From Platerodrilus igneus (taxonomy: Eukaryota; Arthropoda; Insecta; Coleoptera; Lycidae): 64,000 nt of DNA. The position numbers were made by a program, and so were the translations under genes. The notes under the pieces were generated by a model. The model saw nothing but the letters and a program-made list of their open reading frames with translations. It made no database searches and was not told where the DNA came from. Positions 1 to 12,725 of the stretch are shown in pieces. Position 1 is the stretch's first letter. Each line of letters begins with the position of its first letter. The stretch spans positions 6,412,001 through 6,476,000 of the forward strand of contig JARFIW010001104.1 of assembly GCA_036346225.1 (NCBI GenBank), given 5' to 3'.

Positions 1-1819
1 TGTTACTAAAACGATTCAAGGCTACAAATAATTTCCAACTGATTGGAAAAACATTTATTCGGTTATTAACGGAACGAGAAAAATTGTAGAAAATTCCTTA
101 TAAAAATTTTCGTTTCCAGGAATTTAACCTACTGAATTTTAAAACTTGTTTTTCTAAAACAAATGCCTTAACTAATTTCCAATAGAAGCCAATTTTCCTT
201 TCCCTATATATTTCCTCTTGTATTCGCTGATCTACATAGACCTGTTACGCTTCGCCGCATAATCATCACAAGCCAAACATCGAGTAAAGTTCATACATCA
301 AATAATACAATTCCATAAAAAATCATAAATATGTATGAAACGTTAATACAAAGTCAAAGCCTCATTTGAATGCTAAAATTCTGCTTTATTGATCATAAAA
401 CAACAGATTGTTTTCGATTTTGGTTTTATAAAGTAGTGGCTACATTTTTCCCATTGCGTAAACATATTTGCAGCGTTCAGTGGCAGGCCATTGTATATTA
501 TCATGGACTTTGTCGCTTCTCAATGCATAAAATCAATACGTTTTTTTGTAATCTCTGTTTACTCATGCATCATTAGCTAATGTGTAACAATTATATGCAA
601 AGCTTAAAGGTCAAACATAGTTGCAATTCAGCGGTATGTCAATGCAATTTGTAATATATTAATTTAAAACATATTTCTGGAAAAGCGTTGGCGCCAGCCT
701 CTGTTTAGAGAACATGCACAAGTAGTTTAATTGGCTACAAAATGTGGAGATAGAGTCATTTTAGGTTTGCTTATCTATGTTAACGATTTCGACGTACAAC
801 CTCACTTTATACGTTTGATGAAGAGTTCACTGTATTAACCAGTTGACCTACAAGCTTGTTACGGTAAAATATATATATATCAACGTGATAAAGGGCCACG
901 AGAGATCATTGAAACCCAAAATCTACAAATAAATCCCACGAAAATATAAAAGGATTCGAAAAAAATGTATTTCGTAAATTCATGATTATACCCTGTATAA
1001 TACAAGCGCACTTTTATTCATTGGGGTACAAGCGGAAAATTAAATTCCCCGTGTATAAATAATCACCCTGTATGATATAAGCGTATTGTAGATAAATAAC
1101 AAGTGATGTAAGTTGCATATGTAAAAATAATTAATTGTAAGATACCGTAAAACGCATTCAATGCGAACGAAAATCAATCATTTTAAAATAAATACAAAAC
1201 CATTTATTTTCACTTATTAATTATCAATACATTTTTGATAAAAAATGCTTTGATTTGCTATAAATAACATAGAATAGTACTAGCTTTATGCATTTAGCAT
1301 AAAAAAGTACAATCAACGTGTATATGAAAAAATCAATTTTAATATTGATTTTGTGTACTGAATCACGTTTTGCCATAAAAGCAAATATTTTTATAAAATG
1401 CGACTCCTTTTGCATTAAAAAGCAACTAAAGTTTAAATTAATTCCCTGTGGATTACAGAAATTAATTTTAAATAAGAATTTTCTAGAATTTTAGTCATAT
1501 GTATTTAGTACTACGTAAATATCTAATTAATAAGTAAAGCACTTATTCCCAGAGGCGTCTGGAAAACGGAAAACCCAAAAAATGTAATAGAAATTGATAA
1601 AAAATATTTATGATCTTCGCATTCAGTGTAGGATAGAAGGAGACTGCGAACATTAACTTTAGGTATTAAACAATGACGAAGCAGCGCGCGTCATAAATAA
1701 GTAGATCAAAATTATAAGGTAATAAACTCAGTGATTTCGGACACTAATGAGTTTTTCTGGGAAACCTTTCATCATAATGTTCCCACCCATTCTACTGCCT
1801 TCTAGAAATAGATTATTTA
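1..1819. other. AT-rich non-coding DNA, no gene seen
   Basis: Only short open frames of under 70 codons occur here, with biased low-complexity composition (F, Y, I, K) and no recognisable domain. No tRNA, rRNA or transposon terminus was recognised. I see nothing to annotate. Confidence 0.6.
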
Positions 1820-1825
1820 GATATA

Positions 1826-1863
<38 letters not shown>
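1820..1863. repeat. (TA)n microsatellite
   Basis: An almost pure TA tract of about 44 bp with one G interruption. It directly abuts the left end of the candidate element at 1864-2583. Confidence 0.95.
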
Positions 1864-1867
<4 letters not shown>

Positions 1868-2583
1868 AGTGGTTTAAAGGGCTAAATTTAAGTATAAACA
1901 AGGTAATTTCAAACACCCCGTATAGAGGAAACAACCGGAATTTACGTGCGAAATTTATTTCATTTAGTTCATTTTAAAGTAACATGTATTAACAAAAATT
2001 TACAAGTAGTGATTAAAATTTAGTTAGGTTCGTAAAGAAAATAAATTGTAGAAGCCAATGCAAATTATTAATTAATTTGATTGAGTTTAATTGAACGGGT
2101 AATTACGTATAATACGCATAAAAGCATGAAAAATCGATAATACCAAAGTGAAACGCGTTGCTAACAGACGAACAGCCGTTGAATATAAAATACATTGAAA
2201 CGCAACCTCCTAGAAATGTTGTTTTAAAAACGTTCGTTATTGAACACCTGCAGGTTTTGGAAAGGTCATGTTCCCCTAATTTGTATAGATAAAAGACAGT
2301 ATTCGAGGTATATCGGGTAAACGGTAGAATGTTTCGTATAAATGCTAACTAAAAGTTTCCTTAGAGTGCAGAAGGGATGGACAATCAAGAATATGCTTCG
2401 AAATGAGACATGCATAATAACAGCTTACTTCAAAACGCACGTATTCAGTCCACATCAGTTAGTTTGAAACGCGGACAGTAATATCGATTCTCTACCACTC
2501 AAGCGAAGGTAGAAAGAAACATAGAATATGCATAAGAGAGGAATAGCGTTAGTATAGGCGGGGTTATAAGACGTCACGCAATA
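1864..2583. mobile_element. candidate (TA)n-associated element, copy 3 (about 0.72 kb)
   Basis: The left end reads TTGTAGTGGTTTAAAGGG immediately after the TA tract. The right end, on the reverse strand, reads TTGCGTGACGTCTTATAACC and also sits against a short TA tract at 2581-2589. These ends resemble each other and the ends of two longer elements at 41364-42942 and 50561-51872 (TTG, then a GTG core, then TAA and G-rich bases). No coding capacity was seen, so it would be a non-autonomous member. This is the weakest of the three because its ends are the most diverged. Confidence 0.35.
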
Positions 2584-2866
2584 TATATCATTGGTCTATA
2601 TAGTTAGTTGTAGAACAGACAAGCACGGAAATATTGAATGCTATTTTTTCGGAAAATATCGTAACGACGCGATAAATTTCGAAGATTCGAAAACGGTTGA
2701 ACCAAAATTTGAAGAACGAATTAGTTTAATTAAATGTTTCGCGTTAGGAGGGTCTGGAGAGGTTACATTCGAAGTGTATAAATTACTCTAAAAGAATTAG
2801 CATCGCTCTCTTTTAACTTCGTTTTCTTAGTACATTCATCGCTTCAGACTAGGAACAGAAATTTAC

Positions 2867-2992
2867 CACGAGCTTGTAAGTATATACAATTTATTAATTT
2901 AAATAGTACTGTGTCGGCCTCATAATTTGATACTCGGATTGTGTCGAGTCTAAATTTTATTGAGGTGCAACATATATCTTAACAAGCTCGTG
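2867..2992. repeat. 11-bp inverted repeat (possible stem)
   Basis: CACGAGCTTGT at 2867-2877 is mirrored exactly by ACAAGCTCGTG at 2982-2992, with a loop of about 104 bases. This could be a stem-loop or chance. The flanking DNA shows no gene. Confidence 0.4.
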
Positions 2993-3002
2993 AAGTAACG
3001 TA

Positions 3003-3078
3003 AATTAAATTAAATTAAATTAAACTAAAGTACGCAATTATGAAAGAAGTGTAATAAATTTGGATTTGGATTTGGATG
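3003..3078. repeat. short (TAAAT)n and (GGATTT)n tracts
   Basis: About five TAAAT-like units lie at 3003-3026 and three GGATTT-like units at 3058-3078. They are simple repeats in otherwise unremarkable AT-rich sequence. Confidence 0.8.
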
Positions 3079-4486
3079 CATCGTGAAGGCAGAGCATGCA
3101 GCACAACTTAGATGGTGTTCATCTACAAATAGCTAGAAGGGGCCAGCAGAGTAGAACCAAGAAACCGAGAGCGAAACAACTAAACGACAGCGTCAACGGA
3201 GTAGAGATCTTCAAGGAATTCCAGGTAACGCTTTAGAATTTGTTGTTTTTATAAACTATGAAGATTGTTGTGATGTGTGAGAGTGAACTATGAAGGTATT
3301 TTGCATTATTTTGCGCATTGAAAATATTACGTATAACTAACTTATATTATGGTATTTAAATAGAAATCTAAAGGTGTATATAAAGCTTATTAACGTTCCA
3401 TCAGGAATTTCATTTTTTATTGTTACGAGTACATGGGTTTTTTGTTTGGAGTAAGCGTATGCTAAGTAAAAAGCATACATTAATCATACAAAAAAACTGG
3501 GTTATCATGAGCTCACCATACTCCAGAGTGTCCTACTTAAAATTAATTATAAATAAAGAACGAGAAATAAGGTATTATTCAGGGCCCATTTACTCCGGTT
3601 ACATTCAATGTGTTTAATATTTCTAGTTAAAATACTGGACTTTACAAAAATAGAATTTATTGAGGTGTAACTTGACCACCGAAATGTAAATAATCTTGAA
3701 GTTTTATTTGCAAATAGTGGTAAATAAATATTGTATGATTGTTGTATTATTTTGTGGTTTTATTGGGAGTGTGCGTGAACGATAAAGAGTATGAGAGTGA
3801 ATCTAGGTATCCAAGAGGAGGTCCAACTGAGCTAGCCAGGAAAGCGGTTGAAGAATTAAGGTGATGAAGAGAGGAATCTGGGTAAAAAATTATTTTTTTT
3901 TGAAAATTTTTTTTATAGTGTGAAATGTATGACGATTTTTGGAAAATAAATAAAATTCTCGAATGTTTTTTGAGAAAGTACTGAGCTAGAGCGAAGTTCC
4001 ACGGCAATTTATATATTATTATGAATGAATAATTGGATGAAAATGTAATTAAATCAAAGGGTTAAAAGAATAAATGATTTTACAGATAAAAGTTGTGTCG
4101 GCCTTTTAAATATTTATAAACGGCTGCAAATCTTTCCTGGTAGTATCGCAACCTTAATTACATGCATGTATTTAACCACGCTGCAAAATGCTCTACTAAC
4201 GTTTTATTTCTGTAAAATTAAATAAAGGAAATTTTTGTTTATTTATGCCACGGCTTTTGAAACTCACTCAGGGATTATTGTATCTAGATATTTTACTCTG
4301 TAAGAAAACGTGGGTTCTTTGTCATCTTACAGGTACATTAAACACATTCGCATAAAGCGTCGTCTGGTTAAAACCACTTAGTGCTTATGTGGCGTTGTTA
4401 TTTTCAAAGATTGATAAATATAATTACAAATGTACACTTTAGATAAACTTTTGAGATTCAAATTACTCACAAATAACGTTAAATGA

Positions 4487-4488
<2 letters not shown>
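3079..4488. other. AT-rich non-coding; one possible short exon
   Basis: There is no clear gene. On the plus strand about 3771-3863 reads as a compositionally balanced peptide ending in RYPRGGPTELARKAVEELR before a stop. It is preceded by a T-rich stretch and followed by AATAAA-like sequence near 3945, so it could be a terminal exon. No family is recognised and there is no start codon. The overlapping minus-strand frame is lower in quality. Confidence 0.2.

Positions 4489-4525
<37 letters not shown>
4489..4525. repeat. (TA)n microsatellite
   Basis: A tract of about 36 bp of TA repeats. The sequence just to the right (ggtaatttcaaatacc) resembles the sequence near 1899 (ggtaatttcaaacacc), so both microsatellites sit next to a related short sequence. 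Confidence 0.95.
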
Positions 4526-4529
<4 letters not shown>

Positions 4530-5660
4530 GGTAATTTCAAATACCTGTAATTCCTCCAAAGGTGCTTAAGTTTCACATGGGCCTTGCTACAAGATAACAA
4601 ATCGTCTTGCGAACGCCTACAGTTAATACCTGTTGAAAGTAGGTTTTAGTTTTACGTTCTTATTACACTCAATCTATTTTAGGTTCTACAGCTAATAAAA
4701 TAATAACTCAGCAACATTATACTTAGAATCCGCTAGATGAATATGTATTCCTGCAATACTCCACCACATATGATAAAACGTTGTCCTGTTAGACTGGGAA
4801 ACCACTGTAGCTTATGCGAAACTTTCTGATGCTATTTTCACCACCACTAAAGATGACCCTGGGTTCGCTATAACTGGAATCACTCTTCTTTACTGCACTT
4901 GGTTGTATACCCTTTTATTTTTATACGATACACACTTATTTTCCACAAACATTAACTTCTTTATAATATTGCTCTTCTTTCACAAACATTGACTTCTTTG
5001 TACTATTTCTACTGTTACACGTCGATTAAATAAAAAAGATAAACTTGTATTAGATATATTAATTTTCTATTACATTTTTTTTTACAAGCTCCATGAGCAA
5101 AACCATCTATACCTTATACAAATTTAAAATCAACCACTTATTTTTTAAAACCATTACCTAGGAGATAGTCTCTAAAAAATTTTCTTGCCTACTATATACC
5201 AATGTTTAAGAAGTGCATTCATTATGTCATTATTATTTATGCCTAATTCCTATTTTGGAATAGGTCCTTGTGTCACTTACATTAATTGATCATTGGTTGA
5301 CATTTCACAAATCTTACCATTACTTTATGATAACTAGCATGCTAAATTAAATTCTTTTTCAGGTATTATGGTTCATTAATCAATTAATGACATACAGTAT
5401 CCATCAAACAGTTACAAACATGATATATTTAACAAACCGAAACTCCTTCAGTTGGAATTACATTAGATAAACGTTTTATTGAAGAACAGTTAACCAAAAT
5501 GCTTCTTTCGAACCTCAAACGCTTCACCACGAGTAAATAGAATTTTAGCCTTGTTTAACAAGTAATTATTTATCAATCCTTAGTTTTTTGTAGTGTTTTA
5601 AATTTTAGAAAACATCGACAGGCGTGGTAAATTAATGTGTTTACCCTCAGTACTAACAAC
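4526..5660. other. AT-rich non-coding DNA, no gene seen
   Basis: There are no open frames of note and no recognisable repeat or RNA gene. Confidence 0.55.
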
Positions 5661-5685
5661 TATCTTTTAAATCATTTTAGAGTAT

Positions 5686-5764
<79 letters not shown>

Positions 5765-6190
5765 TAAAGTAGCATTATATTAAAGAATTTTCTCTCTTCA
5801 TTATAATTAATAAATTCCACTTTTAATGTGATTTGCATTTAAAACATTACTTCTATATTTATTGCACCATCGTAATTTTTAAATTACAGTATGCTGACTG
5901 CATACTTCAAATATTGTCTTCGCAAAGCAACAGCTTGCGATTTAAATCAAAAACCTTTCGCGATCGAATATATATATATATATATATATCGCAATTCATG
6001 CTGAAGACAATATTTGAAGTATGCAGTCAGCAAACTGTAATTTAATAATTACGGTGGTGCAATGAATATAGAAGTAATGTTTTAAATGCAAATCACATAA
6101 AATGTGAAATTTATTAATTATAATGAAGAGAGAAAATTATTTAATATAATGCTACTTTAAAAATTTTATTAAATAATCTAAAAGAAGATT
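5661..6190. repeat. long inverted repeat (foldback) with (TA)n in the left arm and the loop
   Basis: The left arm (about 5757-5921) and the right arm (about 6003-6168) are reverse complements along some 165 bp with a few mismatches and small gaps. For example ATGCTGACTGCATACTTC on the left pairs with GAAGTATGCAGTCAGC on the right. The similarity continues outward (about 5661-5690 with 6168-6190) if a (TA)n expansion at 5690-5756 is skipped. The loop of about 80 bases holds another TA tract at 5968-5989. A transcript would fold into a long hairpin. It could be a foldback or MITE-type element or the source of a hairpin RNA. No flanking duplication was identified. Confidence 0.85.
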
Positions 6191-6702
6191 TAACCAAAAA
6201 TATACTTTGGTAATTGCTGTTTGAAATGAAAATTGTAAACACAGAAAATTTTGTAAGATGATTTGACGTCAATTTAAAATAAGAAGATATTTAATTACGA
6301 GGAACGTTTTTGTAGATTCTGCAAGTATTACTTTTAGATTTATTTTTAACTAATATTGGAGTATTTGTATTTAGTTTAAGATGGTCCTAATAATTTTTTT
6401 GTAAGAGATTTTTACCAGGAAAGTTTGTGATCGGCGTTCGAAACACTCTGACCTTTTAATAGATTGATTATCTGTCAAGAATTTTTTTTGGCTAAAACAA
6501 ATTTTACAAGCGTGGGAATAATCATAACCGGGTAAATCATCCATAAAAGAATTTAATTCTGTAAATTTAAAAGGTAAGAAACATTTTTTTTCTTAGAAAT
6601 TATTTTGTGTTTGAAACGATGTCGTAAATGTTCTATATGCTTTTGCATGAGAGAAAATATTTCATGCTGTATAAATGCTTTCTGATATTGCTGTGTTTTA
6701 TT

Positions 6703-7675
6703 TCATTTTGAAAATTCTAAGAAGGGTATTTGATGCTTGCACCGCCAGGAAGAACACGAAACTGGATCAGGAACATTATGGTTGTCATAAAATGCATTCA
6801 GGTCAGTACCTTCCAGTAATGCGCTTGTTATGATTATTTTCTTTATCCTATTTCTCCTGTTATTCGGTTTCGTAGGTCGAGTTACCGGAACAGGATAGTT
6901 TTCTGCAAAACAGGAATAACAGAAGGTGTAGTAGTTGTCACAAACGATTGAGGGGGTTGTTGCGATGGTGGAGTTAGTAATAGTGGTAGTAGTTTGAAAA
7001 ACTCATTATGCGTTAAGAAAGAAGCCCGTTTATTTTTGGTATTGGTCGTAAAAGAGTCAACGTTAGAAAAAGAAACAGTATTAGCTGTAAGAGAATCAAC
7101 GTTAGAAAAAGGAACAATATCAGATAAAACTTCATCGACGTTAGATGAAGGAACAGAAGCAGGTAAAACTTCAGAGACGTTAGATAAAGGAACAGAACCA
7201 AGTAGAACTTCATTAACATTAGATAAAGAAACAGAATCAAGTAAAACTTCAGCTATAATAGGATTTGCTTCCTCAACAACAACAACAGGCGTTATAGATA
7301 CGGATTAACTAGCTTCAGCAAGAATTCTTTTGTCAGTATTATTAGCTATCGTCACTTCAACTACATCTGTATTGCAGGCACTACAGGAGTTTCTTTGGCA
7401 GTATCATTTAAGGCAGCAGGAACAAACTCCTTAGTTGCTACGTGTAAGTCACTAGTTTGAATTATTAGTTCTAATTGTTGAGGAGGCACAGTCTGAGATG
7501 AAAGTGAATACGTAGGACCCGTTTGATCTTTATTCAATGAACTAGAGACAATAAATTTGGTTCCTATTAACAGTAAGATGATAGTTCGAACAGTTGCGCA
7601 GAGTAGCTTCCGTATACCCGCAACCATAGTAATTGAGTGCTTGAGAACGAGTACAATGTGTCGAAACATGACCAA
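6703..7675 (-). pseudogene. unrecognised repeat-containing secreted-like protein gene, broken
   Basis: Read on the minus strand, about 320 codons are nearly open. An N-terminal stretch from Met at 7675 (or 7627) contains a basic segment and then a hydrophobic run (IILLLIGTKFIV) that resembles a signal peptide. Next comes an S/T/P/V-rich region, then five to six 13-residue repeats of the form EVL-x-x-SVP-x-SNV-x, then a T/P-rich segment, and a tail with a basic patch (PNNRRNRIKKIIIT) that ends at 6703. The reading is interrupted by a frame change near 7375, an in-frame TAA at 7305-7307, and another frame change near 6910 that falls beside a TTTTGCAG acceptor-like site, so part could be an unrecognised intron. 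The plus strand is also open across the repeats (6994-7308, 104 codons) because the period is a multiple of three. I prefer the minus strand because coding-like sequence continues on both sides. No family is recognised. Confidence 0.35.
7035..7260. repeat. 39-bp minisatellite, about 5-6 imperfect copies
   Basis: A 39-bp unit (plus-strand core CGTTAGAWRAAGGAACAG) repeats head to tail with divergence between copies. The period keeps all frames, so both strands stay open. It forms the 13-residue repeats of the broken minus-strand gene around it. Confidence 0.85.
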
Positions 7676-8249
7676 GTATCTATTTTAGACCCAATTAGAA
7701 CATAGAAAGTTTATTCAGGCCCTCGTATGCATATTAAACGCCGGCAGTTGTTTAAAAAGTCAAAATAAAACGAAAAAAAAAATCGGTGCAACGAGACATC
7801 ATCGAACTGGGACGATCCGCATGGTAGCCTAAGTTTTTGCCATTACTCTACTGTGGCTGACGTTAATTTGGATGTCGTTTATTGTATTGTTGGATTTATA
7901 CACCCCACACTAAAAGTAGGAATTTTTGAAGAAATCACGTTTGATTGAAATGCTTCTGCTGTATCCATTCGCTTTCGTCAAATTAATCTTTTAATGCTTT
8001 CATTAGAACTAAATTAAATAAAAATAATTTGTAAAATAGATAAAAACCAGAACTGACAAGACAGTTGACAGATATCAAATGATATTAGAAAAAATTCGTA
8101 AAAGTAGTAGCGGTAATAGCGCCAATGACTTTAGCATCTATTTAGCATATATTTTCCCCTATGCATTATGTGAGTTAGTTAAGGATTACAGTTGGCAATA
8201 AAAAATTCTGTTTATTAGATCACACCACTGATCCGTGAAACGAATTATA
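7676..8249. other. non-coding DNA, no gene seen
   Basis: No open frame, RNA gene or transposon terminus was recognised between the repeat-protein pseudogene and the first partial copy of the 8-kb unit. Confidence 0.5.
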
Positions 8250-9434
8250 GCAATAGAGAAATCGTATCTAAACAGTCAGCTGTCAGAAACATATTATTCA
8301 AACTAGTGAAGGTAACTAATTAAAGAAAGAAGCACCGTACGACAGGTTTTATTACCTGTTAACTTGCTGAACTAACCTATGAAGTTACACGGTTTGTTTA
8401 TCGACAGCCTTTAAACATACAGGACTTTTATCTTTCAGGCACAAAGTTTGAAAGTCTGATCATAACTTCTACAGAACCACACTCCCATAATAGAATAAAC
8501 ACAAGCAGACTGGATGAAAAGCTTTATTTTGTAGAGTCGTAGATCTTCAAATACTAGGCATTTTAATGATCGATTCGAACAAGCTAATACTTTATAGGAG
8601 TTCCGAGGCCGTCAGACATCGATAATTAAATGTTATCACATTCATATGATTACAAGGATTGCTTTGAGGTTTTAACCGTCTAGTTTGTATACAGGGCGGC
8701 GTTAGTTATATGTCATTAATTTAAACTGAGCGTTGAGACCGATAAGACAAACAAAACTTGTTAATAAATCTGTAGTCTAAAACGAATGGTTAAGCCACAA
8801 AAGGACACACAAAAACCTATCATAAATGTTTTAAAACCACTGCAATGTTAGGTAGGTCACCAATAAAATATAGAATAACATCATTCTTTAGAGTCGACCA
8901 ACCAAGTTGACCTTCTGCTAACTTAAATTAGCGAAATAGAGTGCATTTTAGCTGCCAAACGAAATAACCCAATGCACTTTCACTGCTACTAAAATATGTT
9001 TGAATTTTTTTTTTAAACATTCGGATGATCTAATGGTAATCACAACAAAAAATAAAATTTCATTATGTTGATTTGATCGACTGTATTGGGTTTCTGACCC
9101 GTAATCTTGAATTTCTTGCAGTTCAACTTTATAAAGCTTCAATACAAATAACCTACTTTAAATTGACTTTGCTTTTTCATTGAAATAGTTCGTAGCCCGA
9201 GTTAAATTCGAAGGTATTTCACCTGTTCGATTTTGTTACTTGTGTTCCACTACCTACTTACGTAAAACACTTAAACGCCGGTTGTGGTTTAATTGTGATT
9301 GATTCTAGATAATTAAAGATATTTTGTCGCGTAGTAGTTTTGTGAATGGTGATTTGAAATTGCGATGGTTGGGAGTTATACAAACCACGAACCTGCCGAT
9401 ATGCTACGGGGAATGATTCAGGCTAACACTAGCA
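8250..9434. repeat. 8-kb unit, partial copy 0 (right-hand part only)
   Basis: From about 8250 (aatagagaaatc) the sequence aligns along its length with the ends of copies A (about 22670-23837) and B (about 30590-31757). Shared landmarks include CACACTCCCATAATAGAATA and the AACGCCGGTTGTG segment. It is cut at the AGCA of CTAGCA by the Ty3/Gypsy element and resumes at 15648. It contains no gene. Confidence 0.85.
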
Positions 9435-9516
9435 TGTTACATGCCAAAATTGGCATTGTAAGTTTCTAATTTGTAAGTGAATTCGCGCCAATATTTTAAA
9501 AGACTTGTGCGTGCTT
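9435..9516 (+). repeat. 5' LTR remnant of the Ty3/Gypsy element
   Basis: It begins TGTTACATGCC and matches the first 80 bp of the 3' LTR at 15033 with a few substitutions. The match stops at GTGCGTGC, where protease-coding sequence begins at once. The join reads TTACAG, which looks like a splice acceptor, but a simple deletion explains it equally well. Confidence 0.85.
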
Positions 9517-12475
9517 ACAGCAATTATCTAAACAAAACATTAAAATTCAAGTTGCTCCCGAAAAAACTTCCATAAATTTAGCTGACGATAATCAAATATA
9601 TGTAACGGGTTCCCTTAAACTAAAAATTCGAGTAGAATCACTTGAACGTGACGTTCCATTTTTGATCGTACCTACATTAGCTTACTCATTTTTACTTGGC
9701 ATAAATTTCTGTAAACTTTTTAATTTATCGCTGTACTTTCAAGATTTTTCTTAGCAAATTTCCCTCAAAACAAATTCCTGTGCGTCTGCGGGAATATCTA
9801 ATAAAATTTCTCTTACGGATTCCCAAAATGCAATTCTTAACTTTACAATCGACAAATTTCGTAAACTATGTACCTCTGAACTTGGTTGCGTTACTACTGC
9901 AACACATATTATCTCTACAGGTAATGCCCTCCTTTTTAAGCAACGTCAAAATCCGCTATCGCCTGCATTACAAAAACATTTGCATTGCGAAATAAATAAA
10001 ATGTTAGAATCTGGTGTTAGCTCTCCCTTAAATTCGCCATGGATGTCTCCCGTGTTATTAGTCCGCAAGAAAAATGACGAATGGTGCGTTTGTTTTGATG
10101 GTAGAAAGCTTAATTCTGTAACTGGTCGCACGCCTATCCTTTACCTCGTACTGATTCGATTTTAAGTCGGCTTCGACGCTAAATTTATCTCATCTATCGA
10201 TTTTAGACAAGCTTTTTATCAGATACCTCTTGGCTTATTTTCTCGCCCAAAAACTGCTTTTTGTGTCCCAGGTCGAGGTTTTTTCAAATATAATTTTTTG
10301 CCATTTGGTCTCTGTAACGCACCACAAACTTTATAACGTACTAAGAATCAAACTTTAGATCATATCGTACACCAGGAACGTGCCTTTGTATTTTTAGATG
10401 ATATATTTGTTATTTCAAGTTCTTTTCAAGAGCATATCGCCACACTCAATGAAGTTGCGGAACGCCTAAATGCAGCAGGTTTTAAAATAAATAGGGAGAA
10501 ATGTCAATTTTGCTGTTCTTCTCATATAGTTCTTGGTTTTATTATCGATAGAACGGGTTTACGAGCAGATCCTGCAAAAGTCGAGGCTATTACTAAATTT
10601 AAAACACCCAAAACTGTTACCGAAATTAAACGTTTAATAGGAATTTTTTTACCCAACCTCTCAACTATATCAACACCCGTAACCGCTCTAATTAAAAATA
10701 TAAAAAAATCCCAATTTGTCGAATGGAATTTAGAAGCTCAGCAGGCTTATGAACAAATTAAAACGTAAATCACTTCGGCACTTATCTTAATCTCGCCCAA
10801 TTTCGATGAAAGATTTTATATACAAACCGATGCCTCACTTACTAGTTTAGGTGCAATGTTGTTTCAAGTGAGCAATCTATTAGAACACCCTGTCGCTTAT
10901 GCAAGTCGTGCCTTACTTTTGCTGAACAAAAATATTCAGGGACCGAACGTGAACTATTAGGGGTTATCTTTAGTATTGAAAAATTTAGAGGATATGTTCA
11001 AGGTACACATATCACCGTAATTACTAATTGTGCAGCCCTCACATAGTTAAATAACTTAAAACAACCCGCAGATCGTTTGGCAAGATGGAATTTGCGTATC
11101 TCTCAATTTACCTTTGACGTTAGGCATAGATCTGGCAAATTAAATATGGTACCTGATGCCTTATCTCGTGATGTCGTTTCTCTTAATCTTCTAGCTTTAA
11201 TCCCTGATGCCTGGTATCTTAATATGATCAAGAAAGTTTCTAAAAATCCCGATAAATTTCCCACCTTTTGTGTAACAAATAAAAGATTATATAAATTTGT
11301 ATCTTCCTCATCCCGCAAAATATCTAACATCCCTGAATGGAAACTTGTTGTCCCTACCGCTAACCGCAGTGAAGTGCTTAAATTGTGTCATGATGACTCT
11401 ATAGCTGCTCACCTTGGTGTTACGAAAACCCTAGCTAAAATATCTGAGTTATATTATTAGCCTACATTAAAACAATCTGTCCGTCGTTATATTAGGAACT
11501 GTAAAATTTGACGTTCTCAGAAGATCTCACAAGAAGTCCGTTCTGGTTTAATGGGTAACTTTAAACGTGTATCTTTTCCATTTCAATTAATATCGCTTGA
11601 TTTATTAGGACCTCTCCCCAGATCAAAAAAAGGTAACCAATATCTTTCAGTTGTCGCCGATTGGTTTTCTAAATTTGTTATGGTGCAACTGTTACGTAAA
11701 GCCACATCTGCCGCTATAATTAAATTCCTAGAGTAAAATGTATTTTTTATCTTCGGTGTTCCTCAGATTATTCTTTGAGACAATGGGGCGCAATTTATCT
11801 TAAAAGATTTTCAAAATTTCGTTAAGAGCTATAAAGTACAAAAAATTTGGTTTAACGCAAAATACCATCCCCAGGTAAACCGCACCGAAAGAGTAAATAG
11901 AGTCTTAATTACTGCTATCTCTTCATATATTGATTCAGTCCATACTACATGGGATGAAAATATCTTTAAACTTTCTCAAGCTTTGCGTACATCCAAACAC
12001 GAAACTACCCGATTTACTCCGTCATTTCTTGTTTTTGGAAGATATACTTCAAATCGATGGTAGTTATTATGGTTCAGTTCCTGACGATACTAACGTAATT
12101 GAATTTGACGAAAAAGTACGCTGGGACAAAAACCAACAATCATCACCTTCAATTTTTAACGACGTTAGAAAAAATTTGCTAAAAGCTTACGAAAAAAGTA
12201 AGGACCACTATAATCTGCGTAAACGAGACATTTCTTTTGCCTTAGGCGAACATGTTTGGAAAAAGAATTACGTCTTATCGGATGCAACTAAGAAATTTTC
12301 TTAAAAATTAACCCATAAATTCATTCTATGTAAGGTCACTCGTGTCGTTAGTCCACTTATCTATGAACTTCAAGATGCTAAAGCAAAACGCCAAAGAAGG
12401 TGGCATATTAAAGAGCTTAAACCATTCTCTGCTGACCCAAATGCTAGTAAAGTTTTTCACGTTCCATTTCCTTAA
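9517..12475 (+). pseudogene. pol: Ty3/Gypsy pol polyprotein, broken (PR-RT-RNaseH-IN)
   Basis: The polyprotein would process the element's proteins, copy its RNA and integrate the cDNA. In order: a protease C-terminus with the late motif FLLGINF (about 9700) but no upstream DSG active site; reverse transcriptase from about 9960 with SPLNSPW, FISSIDFRQAFYQIPL, FGLCNAPQT and the catalytic FLDDI near 10395; RNase H with QTDASL near 10830; integrase with the zinc-binding region near 11370 (LCHDDS..AHLG), the first catalytic Asp in LDLLGPLP near 11600, DNGAQF near 11780 directly after a stop, and NRTERVNR near 11880; then an integrase tail ending near 12475. In-frame stops and frame changes occur in every domain, so no product is expected. 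It is Gypsy-type by RT sequence. The subfamily was not assigned. Confidence 0.9.
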
Positions 12476-12602
12476 CGATTTACCTAATGTTTTTTGTCCC
12501 TACTATGAATTAGTTAACTTCAATTACTTATTCCTTCTCTTATACAGCACATATCTTCTACGCGTTTAACTTATTTACCTTAAACTAACTATCTTTTTGC
12601 TT

Positions 12603-12725
12603 CTTGTTGACCTTTCCTTGAATTTATTGTTAGTCATATATCTGTTTATTGTCTAGGTCTTTTTACTGCTTGTTGACTTCCCCCATAAATTTATTCTTAG
12701 CTACATATCTGTTTATTGTCTAGGT
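12603..12725 (+). repeat. two direct repeats of about 57 bp
   Basis: Two copies share CTTGTTGAC, AATTTATT and ATATCTGTTTATTGTCTAGGT, with a few differences. They are adjacent, with a spacer of about ten bases, and lie just after pol. Confidence 0.85.

Noticed and set aside
2591..2791. 66-codon plus-strand frame
   Set aside because: It has no ATG (it would begin at TTG), a stop lies seven codons upstream, and it shows no recognisable domain or context.
3747..4007. Minus-strand 86-codon frame
   Set aside because: It is rich in F, Y, K and S from AT-rich sequence, and the opposite strand gives a better-looking short peptide.
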